From Acidobacteriota bacterium (lineage in GTDB: Bacteria > Acidobacteriota > Terriglobia > Terriglobales > Acidobacteriaceae): DNA of 64,000 nucleotides. Made by a program: the position numbers and the translations under genes. The first letter of the stretch is position 1. Each line of letters opens with the position of its first letter. Positions 54,117 to 61,141 of the stretch are shown one piece after another. The stretch lies in assembly GCA_003010405.1 (NCBI GenBank), contig PJLO01000011.1, forward strand, positions 1 through 64,000, in the 5' to 3' direction. Below the pieces are notes generated by a model that was not told the origin of the DNA, searched no databases, and saw only the letters and a list, made by a program, of their open reading frames with translations.

Positions 54117-54986
54117 TCAGATATGAACGGCGAGCACAGGGGTCGTTCCCAGCTGTATTACCCGGTAAGTTGTGGAACCAAAGAGCTCCATCTCCAATGC
54201 ACCGTGACCACGAACACCCATGACCACCATGTCGGATTGGCTTTCGAGTGCGAATTGAATAATCTGCTGATATGGCTTCCCGAGCCGTACCATCGCATTG
54301 AATTTGCACCTCTCTTGCCCCTCAGGAATCTGCTCTTCCAGCTTTTTCAGCGCCTTCGCTGTTGCGACTTGCAGTTCTGTCGACTTGGGAATGTCTTCCA
54401 GAACATGCAACAGTGTCAACTCGGCTCCGTACTCCTTGGCCAGGGAAAGCGCGTACTCCGAAGCTTCATTGGCATGGCTCGAAAAATCCGTACAGCAAAG
54501 AATCTTTCTCAGACGGATATGCTCAGAATCGCCCGTGGCACTTGGAACATGGACACGCGGCGCGCGCTTCCGCACTGCCAGAACCGGACATTGAGCCTCG
54601 CGCAATATTCTCTCTGTCACCGATCCCAGCATCAGCCGATCAATTCCCCGCAATCCGTGGGTTCCCAGCACGATCAGATCCGCCGCATGGGATTGAGCCA
54701 CAGCCAGGATCCGGTCCCTGGCCAAGCCGTCCTCTGCAATGCACTCAGGCTGAATATCAGCACGGGTATGATGCTTCACAAAGTCCTTAAGCTCCTGTTC
54801 CACTTCAGCGCGTTTCTCCGGATAAATCTGGTCGTAAGGGAAATCGCGAGCTCCGACACAGTACAAGACATGCAGTAACAACAACTTAGCCTTGTAGTGC
54901 CATGCGAGCGACTGTGCGTACTCGTAAGCATTGATCGAAACCTGCGAAAAGTCTACGGGGCAAAGAATGCAGTCAATCTTTGGCAT
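54117..54986 (-). CDS. Tandem universal stress protein
   Basis: 289 residues from the ATG at 54986 (GGAGGTACGG). Two UspA domains, about 1-140 and 155-289. Each has the nucleotide motif: GTHGLRGIDRLMLGSVTERI in the first, GVRGHGALEMELFGSTTYRV in the second. Both keep the G-x2-G-x9-G-(S/T) ATP-binding layout, so both may bind ATP. Role: stress tolerance, mechanism unknown. Divergent from tatA across 361 bp, which holds the tatA promoter and nothing else I can support. Confidence 0.92.
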   Translation of the reverse strand: MPKIDCILCPVDFSQVSINAYEYAQSLAWHYKAKLLLLHVLYCVGARDFPYDQIYPEKRAEVEQELKDFVKHHTRADIQPECIAEDGLARDRILAVAQSHAADLIVLGTHGLRGIDRLMLGSVTERILREAQCPVLAVRKRAPRVHVPSATGDSEHIRLRKILCCTDFSSHANEASEYALSLAKEYGAELTLLHVLEDIPKSTELQVATAKALKKLEEQIPEGQERCKFNAMVRLGKPYQQIIQFALESQSDMVVMGVRGHGALEMELFGSTTYRVIQLGTTPVLAVHI

Positions 54987-55255
54987 AAACCGTACCTCCA
55001 GTGATCTGGTCTCTCTCGTGGCCAGAAGGTGCGCTCGTTTCACACGCTTGGGAACCTCTGACGCTTTCCCTTGCGTAATGCAAACTCACCGACTTCCGTC
55101 GTGATTGGGACGCCTCCCCTGAGCAGGAACTCTCCTACCCTAAGCAGCCGATCAGCCTGTGTCACTGCTCCCATAGATGCACGTGTCAGCTGATTCAGTT
55201 GCCTTAGTCCTTGAGCAGGCTAAACCTAAGGTGGGTTAAGTAGGAAACAAATTCT

Positions 55256-55285
55256 TTAACATTGACAATATTTTTGAACTAAAAT
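55256..55285 (+). promoter_or_regulatory. Candidate promoter of tatA
   Basis: -35 TTAACA (55256-55261) and -10 TAAAAT (55280-55285) with an 18-bp spacer, in an AT-rich patch 63 bp upstream of tatA. Confidence 0.45.
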
Positions 55286-55347
55286 GCGAGGCGTTTGTTA
55301 AGCTCTTAATCCTTGAACGCGGAATATTGCACGACCCGGAGGCTTGC

Positions 55348-55539
55348 ATGGAAGGACTGTTTCAACCGACGCATTTGTTTTTGATTCTGCTTATCGCTTT
55401 GGTTATTTTTGGTCCGAGCAAGTTGTCGGAACTCGGCAAAGGGTTGGGACAGGGAATTAGAAATTTCAAAGATGCGGTAAATGACGACTCTGGAAAAAGT
55501 GCCGAAGCTAAGAAAGACAGCGGCGCACCACAAGCTTAG
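55348..55539 (+). CDS. tatA: Twin-arginine translocase subunit TatA/E
   Basis: 63 residues from the ATG at 55348 (CCGGAGG upstream). N-terminal TM helix THLFLILLIALVIFGPSKL, F-G-P hinge, amphipathic helix LGKGLGQGIRNFKDAV and an acidic tail. It forms the Tat pore for folded proteins in the inner membrane. No tatB or tatC neighbour; the gene stands alone. Confidence 0.93.
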   Translation: MEGLFQPTHLFLILLIALVIFGPSKLSELGKGLGQGIRNFKDAVNDDSGKSAEAKKDSGAPQA

Positions 55540-55647
55540 GTTCAGGGTAATAGCCACTTCTCTGATGGTCGCAACTCTGATGAGGTGCGGCCGTCTGACT
55601 TGAAACAGCTTGCGACTATTCGCCGCCTGAATTCCTGTGCAGCCGGG

Positions 55648-56061
55648 CTACTTATTCACCGCCCCAGGGTCCACCCCTAGTTCTGCCGATGCTTCACTGA
55701 CGAAACGCTGTAGAGACTCGGAAAGATGGTCGAGGACAGCGGCCCATTCGCGTAAATGAGCCTCGCCCGTCTTCGTCAGTCTGTAGACCCGGCGCGCAGG
55801 ACCGCTCGATTCAGAACCCCATTCGGACACTACGTTCCCGTTCGCTTCCAAAGTTCGCAGTGTCCGGTACAAGGCTCCAGGATCAATCTCGGCATCACTG
55901 ATCGCGTGTCGCTGCAGCTCATTTCCGAGATCGTATCCATACGAACACCCCTTCTTCTTCAGCAGGAGAAGGATGTCCGGCTCGATGAAACGGGACAAAT
56001 GCCCCATTGCACATGTGCATGGGTAACCGTCCGTGTGACGGCAACATTTTCTTTTCGGCAA
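55648..56061 (-). CDS. PadR-family regulator with N-terminal Cys/His cluster
   Basis: 137 residues from a TTG at 56061 with GGAG upstream. Residues 1-20 hold CCRHTDGYPCTC, four Cys and one His that could bind metal. A PadR winged helix follows (about 25-105; LLLLKKKGCSYGYDLGNELQ, IDPGALYRTLRTLEANGNV) and a short C-terminal helix. It lies 57 bp after the NifX-like gene and is probably in its operon, so it may sense a metal and act at the inverted repeats at 56541 and 57130. Confidence 0.82.
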   Translation of the reverse strand: MPKRKCCRHTDGYPCTCAMGHLSRFIEPDILLLLKKKGCSYGYDLGNELQRHAISDAEIDPGALYRTLRTLEANGNVVSEWGSESSGPARRVYRLTKTGEAHLREWAAVLDHLSESLQRFVSEASAELGVDPGAVNK

Positions 56062-56118
56062 TTCGAATCTCCGTCTAAATCCGCCTCGTCACAACCGGCG
56101 GAATGAGACGCCCGCTTT

Positions 56119-56502
56119 TTATTGATGGTGCTGGCATTGGCACGTAGCAGAAGACGATGCTGTTACTTCTCCATTCAGATAACGGGAAAGAACCTCCTGC
56201 GCCACTCCAGGACCGGGAATAATCAGCGGCTGAAGGCCCTGCTGCATGACAGCTTGAGCAGCTCCCGCTCCCATGCCTCCACAGAGCATGATTTTACAGT
56301 CGTTAATGATTTCCAAAATACTGCCGTGAGACTGGCCACCGCTTTGCTGGCATATCCCGGCCGCATGTGGCGACTGTCCCGCAACTCGCCAATCGCTGCT
56401 CTTGATTTCTTTGCCTTCAACGTCAAAAACGATAAACCCCGCGCTTTGACCAAAATGCTGGGAAATGGAAACCCCGTCGGGAGATGCCACTGCAATCTTC
56501 AT
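56119..56502 (-). CDS. NifX/NifB-type metal-cluster-binding protein, copy 1
   Basis: 127 residues from MKIAVASPDGV at 56502, GAGG 7 bp upstream. Dinitrogenase-cofactor-like fold: HFGQSAGFIVFDVEGKE, LCGGMGAGAAQAVMQQGLQPL. A Cys/His-rich tail (SSATCQCQHHQ) and Cys52 could bind Fe-S or a metal. No nif gene is present, so a MTH1175-like role in cluster or metal handling is more likely than nitrogen fixation. It shares a promoter region with the inverted repeat at 56541. Confidence 0.82.
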   Translation of the reverse strand: MKIAVASPDGVSISQHFGQSAGFIVFDVEGKEIKSSDWRVAGQSPHAAGICQQSGGQSHGSILEIINDCKIMLCGGMGAGAAQAVMQQGLQPLIIPGPGVAQEVLSRYLNGEVTASSSATCQCQHHQ

Positions 56503-56540
56503 CATCTGTCCTCGCAATTCAATTGTTTAACTTTGAAATC

Positions 56541-56576
56541 TAGATGCATTTTACACCTAACTGTAAAGTACATCTA
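56541..56576. promoter_or_regulatory. 15-bp inverted repeat upstream of the NifX-like gene
   Basis: TAGATGCATTTTACA, a 6-nt spacer and TGTAAAGTACATCTA form an inverted repeat with 13 of 15 arm matches. It lies 39 bp upstream of the NifX-like start, in the promoter region, and is a good operator candidate for the PadR-type regulator. Confidence 0.65.
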
Positions 56577-56739
56577 CTTGACAGCATTTTTGCGGAAGTT
56601 CGAAACCCGCCTCGATGGTTAAGACACTGGATAAGACGCTCGTGGGGGTTGCTCAAAAAATATGAACTCTGCCTGCCTCCGCTGAAGCCGTGATCTGGAC
56701 CAGTTTCTCGCACACTATGCCGAGAACGCTGCACCGGTT

Positions 56740-57102
56740 TTAGAGAGCTTGATATCGACACTTCACAGACGGTGTCGCTTCCAACTTTCCATTCAAATAA
56801 CCGGAAAGAATTTCCCGCGCATCTCCACAGGTACGAATAGTCACTGGCTCCAGACCCTGCTCAATCACCGACTGAGCTGCTCCCGAGCCCATGCCTCCGC
56901 AAAGCACAATTTTGCAGTCGCTGATGATCCCTGCCGGAGAGAGCGGAGGACACGGACAGAGCCAGTCCTGTCTCGCAGCTCGCCACTCGCTGCTCTTGAT
57001 CTCTTTACCTTCGACTTCAAAGATTATGAACCCGGTGCTCTGTCCAATGTGCTGGGACATGGAAACGCCATCGCCAGATGCTACTGCAATTTTCATAGTC
57101 AT
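56740..57102 (-). CDS. NifX/NifB-type metal-cluster-binding protein, copy 2
   Basis: 120 residues. MTMKIAVASGDGVSMSQHIG, IIFEVEGKEIKSSEWR and VLCGGMGSGAAQSVIEQGLEP show it is a paralogue of the preceding gene. Its cysteine layout differs (CPCPP at about 49-53, a single C in the tail), so ligands or clients may differ. Start is MTM at 57102, or the next ATG at 57096. Upstream is an inverted repeat at 57130. Confidence 0.82.
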   Translation of the reverse strand: MTMKIAVASGDGVSMSQHIGQSTGFIIFEVEGKEIKSSEWRAARQDWLCPCPPLSPAGIISDCKIVLCGGMGSGAAQSVIEQGLEPVTIRTCGDAREILSGYLNGKLEATPSVKCRYQAL

Positions 57103-57129
57103 TTCCTCGTAACTCAGTCGCCTGAGAAT

Positions 57130-57170
57130 ATCCGCATTTTACATCTGCCAAATATAAGAACAATACGGAT
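57130..57170. promoter_or_regulatory. Inverted repeat upstream of NifX-like copy 2
   Basis: ATCCGCATT (57130-57138) and AATACGGAT (57162-57170) form an 8-of-9 inverted repeat. GCATTTTACA at 57134-57143 is identical to part of the left arm at 56541-56555. Confidence 0.45.
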
Positions 57171-57205
57171 TTCTGCTGACCGCGCCACCTATTCACCTGT
57201 AACGG

Positions 57206-58723
57206 CTAAAAGCCTGGTGGTCTTTCATCCGCGACGTCGAAAGCACGTTCGAAGGCAATGCCGGCAGTGCCAAGCAGGCCTTCGCCGAAGAGCGGCCCGA
57301 CAAGGGTGACGCCGTATGGCACCCGGCGGGGTGGATTAAAAGTGGACAAAGGATGTGCCGGGTTGGGTGCAAAGTCGCTCCGCGCCTCGGAAACCTGAAC
57401 AAAACCGGCACGAAGTGTGAGCGCAGGGTAGCCGCTAAAATTGGTGAGCATCAACGCCTCGTCTCGCAGCGCGGGGACTAAGAGCAAGTCAACCTCAGAA
57501 AAAATTCTGGCCATCTCAAGCACGACTTTGCGACGGAAATAGTCGGTTTGCGCGAAATCGACAGCTGAAAAAGAGCGTGCCCGACGAATAAATTCGGGCC
57601 AGGATTCTGCGGTTTCCGAATCGAGCTGATTGAGCCCACCGGAAAGGGGAGCTTCCTCGAAAGCGGCAGCAGCTTCAGCGAGCAGAATCAGGTTGAGTGA
57701 GTTGTAAGGCCAATCGGGGAGCGAGAGTTCGACCAAAGAGAAACCGAGGCGCTCGGCGGTTTCCAAGGCGGCCTGATCGACTTCGGTCGCGGGCGTCTCG
57801 TTCATCCAAGCGGGGAAATAGCCGAGGCGCAACCCGCGAACGGAAGCGGCAGCATCGAAATCGAGGCGGCTGGGAACGCTGGCGATATCACCGGCATCGG
57901 GACCGGAGATAGCACGCAAGACAAGCATGGTGTCTTCGACGGAACGCGCCATGGGGCCGAATCTGTCGAGGGACCAGCACAGCGTCATCGCTCCAGTGCG
58001 GGGAACGCGTCCGTAGGTAGGGCGAAGACCGGTTACGCCACAGCGCATTGACGGGCTCACAATGCTGCCGTTGGTTTCGCCAGCCATTGCAAAGGCAACC
58101 AGCCCAGCAGCGGTCGCGGCTCCCGGCCCGGCGGAGGAACCCGACGATCCTTCTTCGAGCAGCCAGGGATTCATCGTCTGGCCGCCGAACCAGCTGTCGC
58201 TCAGCGCGAGTGCGCCGAGCGACAGCTTGGCGACCAGCACCGCGCCAGCCGCATGGAGACGCTGGACGACGACGGCGTCCTCCGTCGGAATTCGGTTGCG
58301 AAACGGCTCAGCACCGAAGGTGGTCGGGATGCCAGCCGTATCGAGCATGTCTTTCGCTCCCCACGGGATACCATGCAGCGGACCACGATAATGTCCGGAG
58401 GCTATCTCCTTGTCAGCCTGGCGCGCTTGCTCCAGCGCAAGATCGGCAGTAAGGGTGATGACGCAGCGAAGCTGCGGATCGAAGCGCTGCAAGCGCTCGA
58501 GGTAGATCGTGGTGAGGCGCTCAGAGGTAAGCTTGCGTTGCTCAATCCATCGCGAGAGGCGGCTGACAGGAGAGAAAGCGATGTCCGCGTCGGAAGAGGG
58601 GAGAGGTCCAGGCTCGACGGTGCTGCGGTTGAAGCGGTCGTTCGCGGGTCCTGCGGAGTGGCCGGGCAGTACGGGATTCCACTGCGACCGCGGAGCGATG
58701 AAGTCTCGGCTAGAAGATGACAT
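57206..58723 (-). CDS. Amidase (amidase-signature family)
   Basis: 505 residues. Ser-cisSer-Lys triad: Lys in IPWGAKDML (about 124), cis-Ser in EGSSGSSAGPG (about 196) and the nucleophile in ETNGSIVSPS (about 222). The N-terminal 60 residues are extra compared with most bacterial amidases and precede SRLSRWIEQRKLTSERL. It hydrolyses an amide bond on an unknown substrate. No signal peptide. The gene is isolated between nifX copy 2 and galE. Confidence 0.9.
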   Translation of the reverse strand: MSSSSRDFIAPRSQWNPVLPGHSAGPANDRFNRSTVEPGPLPSSDADIAFSPVSRLSRWIEQRKLTSERLTTIYLERLQRFDPQLRCVITLTADLALEQARQADKEIASGHYRGPLHGIPWGAKDMLDTAGIPTTFGAEPFRNRIPTEDAVVVQRLHAAGAVLVAKLSLGALALSDSWFGGQTMNPWLLEEGSSGSSAGPGAATAAGLVAFAMAGETNGSIVSPSMRCGVTGLRPTYGRVPRTGAMTLCWSLDRFGPMARSVEDTMLVLRAISGPDAGDIASVPSRLDFDAAASVRGLRLGYFPAWMNETPATEVDQAALETAERLGFSLVELSLPDWPYNSLNLILLAEAAAAFEEAPLSGGLNQLDSETAESWPEFIRRARSFSAVDFAQTDYFRRKVVLEMARIFSEVDLLLVPALRDEALMLTNFSGYPALTLRAGFVQVSEARSDFAPNPAHPLSTFNPPRRVPYGVTLVGPLFGEGLLGTAGIAFERAFDVADERPPGF

Positions 58724-58789
58724 GGTCCTCCGTGAAGCATCAAAAAAATGCGCCGATATTAGACGCCTACAAAATCCAAACTCACTTTA

Positions 58790-59773
58790 TTAGTCTCCCT
58801 GTTTCCCGCGCTGAATATACTCCCATGCGCTGCGAACAATCTGTTCAAGACCGGGATACTGTGGTGTCCAGCCAAGTTCAGCGCGTATTTTCTCCGAACC
58901 GGCAACCAGAATTGCAGGGTCTCCCGTGCGACGTGCCTCTACAACGGCAGGTATGGCACGCCCCGTAACACGCCGCGCGCACTCAATAACCTCCCTCACG
59001 CTGAAACCATGACCGTTACCGAGGTTGTAAATGAGTTGCGTCGGCTCCGGGCGTGAATGCAGTGCGTGAAGCGCGAGCAGATGCGCGCTCGCGAGGTCCG
59101 AGACATGCACGTAATCGCGCACGCAAGTTCCATCCAGCGTATCGTAATCGTCACCAAAGATGCTGACATACTCGCGCAGACCGCTCGCGACCTGGAGAAT
59201 AATTGGGATCAGGTGAGACTCTGGATCATGGCGCTCGCCAAGATTTTCCGTTGCGCCAGCCGCATTGAAATAGCGCAGACTGGCATAGGAGAGGCCGTGA
59301 ATGCGATGAAACCAGCCGAGCATCCGTTCCACCAACAGCTTGGATTCGCCGTATGCGTTTATTGGCAGAAGCCTATCTGACTCGCGGATGGGTATGCTTA
59401 CCGGATCGCCGTAAAGCGCTGCTGTGGAGGAGAAGACAAGGCATCGCACTTTGTGGGAGAGAATTGTTTCGAGCAAAGTGAGAGCATTGGCCGTGTTGTT
59501 GCGAAAGAACTTGGCGGGATCGCGCATGGATTCGCCAGCTTCAATCGAGGCCGCAAAGTGCATTACTGCCTCGGGTTGAAACTCGGCGAAGATCTCGCAC
59601 AGCTTCGCGCGATCACCTACATCTCCCACGACGAGTCTGGCAGCGGACGGAACAGAGTCAGGATGTCCGTTTCTCAGATTGTCATAGACAACGGCCTCGT
59701 GACCGGCAGCCACAAGCTGCGAAACAACAACACCGCCAATGTATCCTGCGCCCCCTGAGACAAAAACTTTCAT
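58790..59773 (-). CDS. galE: UDP-glucose 4-epimerase
   Basis: 327 residues from MKVFVSGGAGYIGG at 59773. Extended SDR with GGAGYIGG at 7-14, SSTAALYG, Y-x3-K (YGESK) and RYFNAAGA. It interconverts UDP-glucose and UDP-galactose for surface sugars. It sits apart from the large carbohydrate cluster. The 289-bp gap to the divergent hydrolase gene holds a palindrome and a hairpin. Confidence 0.93.
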   Translation of the reverse strand: MKVFVSGGAGYIGGVVVSQLVAAGHEAVVYDNLRNGHPDSVPSAARLVVGDVGDRAKLCEIFAEFQPEAVMHFAASIEAGESMRDPAKFFRNNTANALTLLETILSHKVRCLVFSSTAALYGDPVSIPIRESDRLLPINAYGESKLLVERMLGWFHRIHGLSYASLRYFNAAGATENLGERHDPESHLIPIILQVASGLREYVSIFGDDYDTLDGTCVRDYVHVSDLASAHLLALHALHSRPEPTQLIYNLGNGHGFSVREVIECARRVTGRAIPAVVEARRTGDPAILVAGSEKIRAELGWTPQYPGLEQIVRSAWEYIQRGKQGD

Positions 59774-59814
59774 GCAACGACTTTCCTTCCTTAACCCGTT
59801 CGGCACAAGACTTA

Positions 59815-59826
59815 ATTCTTAAGAAT
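59815..59826. promoter_or_regulatory. Perfect 12-bp palindrome upstream of galE
   Basis: ATTCTTAAGAAT is a perfect palindrome 42 bp upstream of the galE start, in an AT-rich segment that probably holds the promoter. It may be an operator; no regulator can be named. Confidence 0.35.
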
Positions 59827-59847
59827 AACTCGATAGTTTAACTCTTG

Positions 59848-59879
59848 AGCTGGCAATGCTTCTCAGTGCATTGCCAGCT
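59848..59879 (+). terminator. Perfect 12-bp hairpin between divergent genes
   Basis: AGCTGGCAATGC and GCATTGCCAGCT form a perfect stem with an 8-nt loop, followed by TATTTGAG. A terminator in a divergent spacer suggests a leader or small transcript reading toward the hydrolase gene, or a relic. Confidence 0.4.
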
Positions 59880-60062
59880 TATTTGAGAGAGTGCCCTGAA
59901 TGCGAAGGCCTCCCACATCTCGCGCTTGCGCTCAAAGACGCGTACTCAGGAAATCCTTGCCGACGACAAAGGCATCACAAACCGCATCCCGTTGCTTTAG
60001 TCCACCGGTCAACGAAAGCGCAAAACAACCCTAAAAACACGCACGGGAAAAGGAGCGACTCG

Positions 60063-60920
60063 ATGCCCTTCATTAGCGTCGGTGAAGAAAACTCTGGCAA
60101 GATCGACCTCTACTATGAGGACCATGGAAAAGGTAAACCGGTCATTTTGATTCACGGATGGCCGCTGAGCAGTGCTTCGTGGGAAAAGCAGCTCCCAGCC
60201 CTGCTGGCCACGGGCCACAGGGTTATTACTTATGACCGCAGGGGCTTTGGATTTTCAAGTCAAACTGCATTCGGCTATGACTACGACACTCTAGCGGAAG
60301 ATCTGAACAGGATTATGAGCAAGCTCGATGTTCATGATGCCACCCTCGTGGGTTTTTCCATGGGAGGAGGCGAGGTTGCCCGTTATCTGGCAACCCGCGG
60401 AAGCAAGCGTGTCAGCCAGGCAATCTTCATCGCCGCGATTCCTCCCTTCCTGCTCAAAATGTCGGACAACCCCGAAGGCATGGATATGTCGGTCTTTGAC
60501 GAAATAAAGAACGCAATCATCAATGATCGTCCCGCCTTTCTCTGGAAGTTTCTCTCAGACTTTTACAATGTCGACACCTTGGGTGTAAGCCAACAAGTGG
60601 TGCAATCAAGCTGGAACATTGCGTGCCAGGCTTCACCGATTGGAACTCTCGAATGCGTGCAGTCATGGCTGACGGATTTCCGGAAAGACCTGCAGAGCAT
60701 CAGGATTCCAACCCTCGTGATGCACGGCGATTCAGACCGGATTCTCCCCTTCGACGCCACCGCAAAGCGTATGCCTGGGTTCGTAAAAGAATGCAAGCTG
60801 GAAATTGTGCAAGGAGGCCCGCACGGCCTGACATGGACGCATGCCGAGCAGGTCAACCGAGTGTTGCTCGATTTCCTGCAACAACGCACCTCGGCGATTC
60901 CGAGGAAAGATGTCGCCTAG
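60063..60920 (+). CDS. Alpha/beta hydrolase (non-haem chloroperoxidase type)
   Basis: 285 residues from MPFISVGEE at 60063 (AAAAGGAGCG). Oxyanion HGWPLSS, nucleophile Ser in VGFSMGGGE (about 98), acid Asp in HGDSDRILPF (about 226) and His in QGGPHGLTWTH (about 256). Family members cleave esters and can show perhydrolase activity; the substrate is unknown. It is a single gene ending in a terminator. Confidence 0.9.
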   Translation: MPFISVGEENSGKIDLYYEDHGKGKPVILIHGWPLSSASWEKQLPALLATGHRVITYDRRGFGFSSQTAFGYDYDTLAEDLNRIMSKLDVHDATLVGFSMGGGEVARYLATRGSKRVSQAIFIAAIPPFLLKMSDNPEGMDMSVFDEIKNAIINDRPAFLWKFLSDFYNVDTLGVSQQVVQSSWNIACQASPIGTLECVQSWLTDFRKDLQSIRIPTLVMHGDSDRILPFDATAKRMPGFVKECKLEIVQGGPHGLTWTHAEQVNRVLLDFLQQRTSAIPRKDVA

Positions 60921-60938
60921 TAGTTTCTGTTTATTCCA

Positions 60939-60970
60939 GGGTGCCGTACCAGACCGGCACCCGCATTTTA
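60939..60970 (+). terminator. Terminator of the alpha/beta hydrolase gene
   Basis: GGGTGCCG and CGGCACCC form an 8-bp stem with an 8-nt loop, followed by GCATTTTAATTT. Confidence 0.75.
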
Positions 60971-61141
60971 ATTTGATATAAGCAGGGGCTGGCCTGAGCA
61001 ATACGCCGCTGAAATCCTGAACTCCTTTTCAAATTTTTCTCCAACAAATTTGTGATATAAACCCCTCCGCAATTGTCCCGATCAGGATAAGAGCTAAGTC
61101 TCCTTGGGAGCCAGCAAATTGCGGTAACGGCGGTGGCACCG

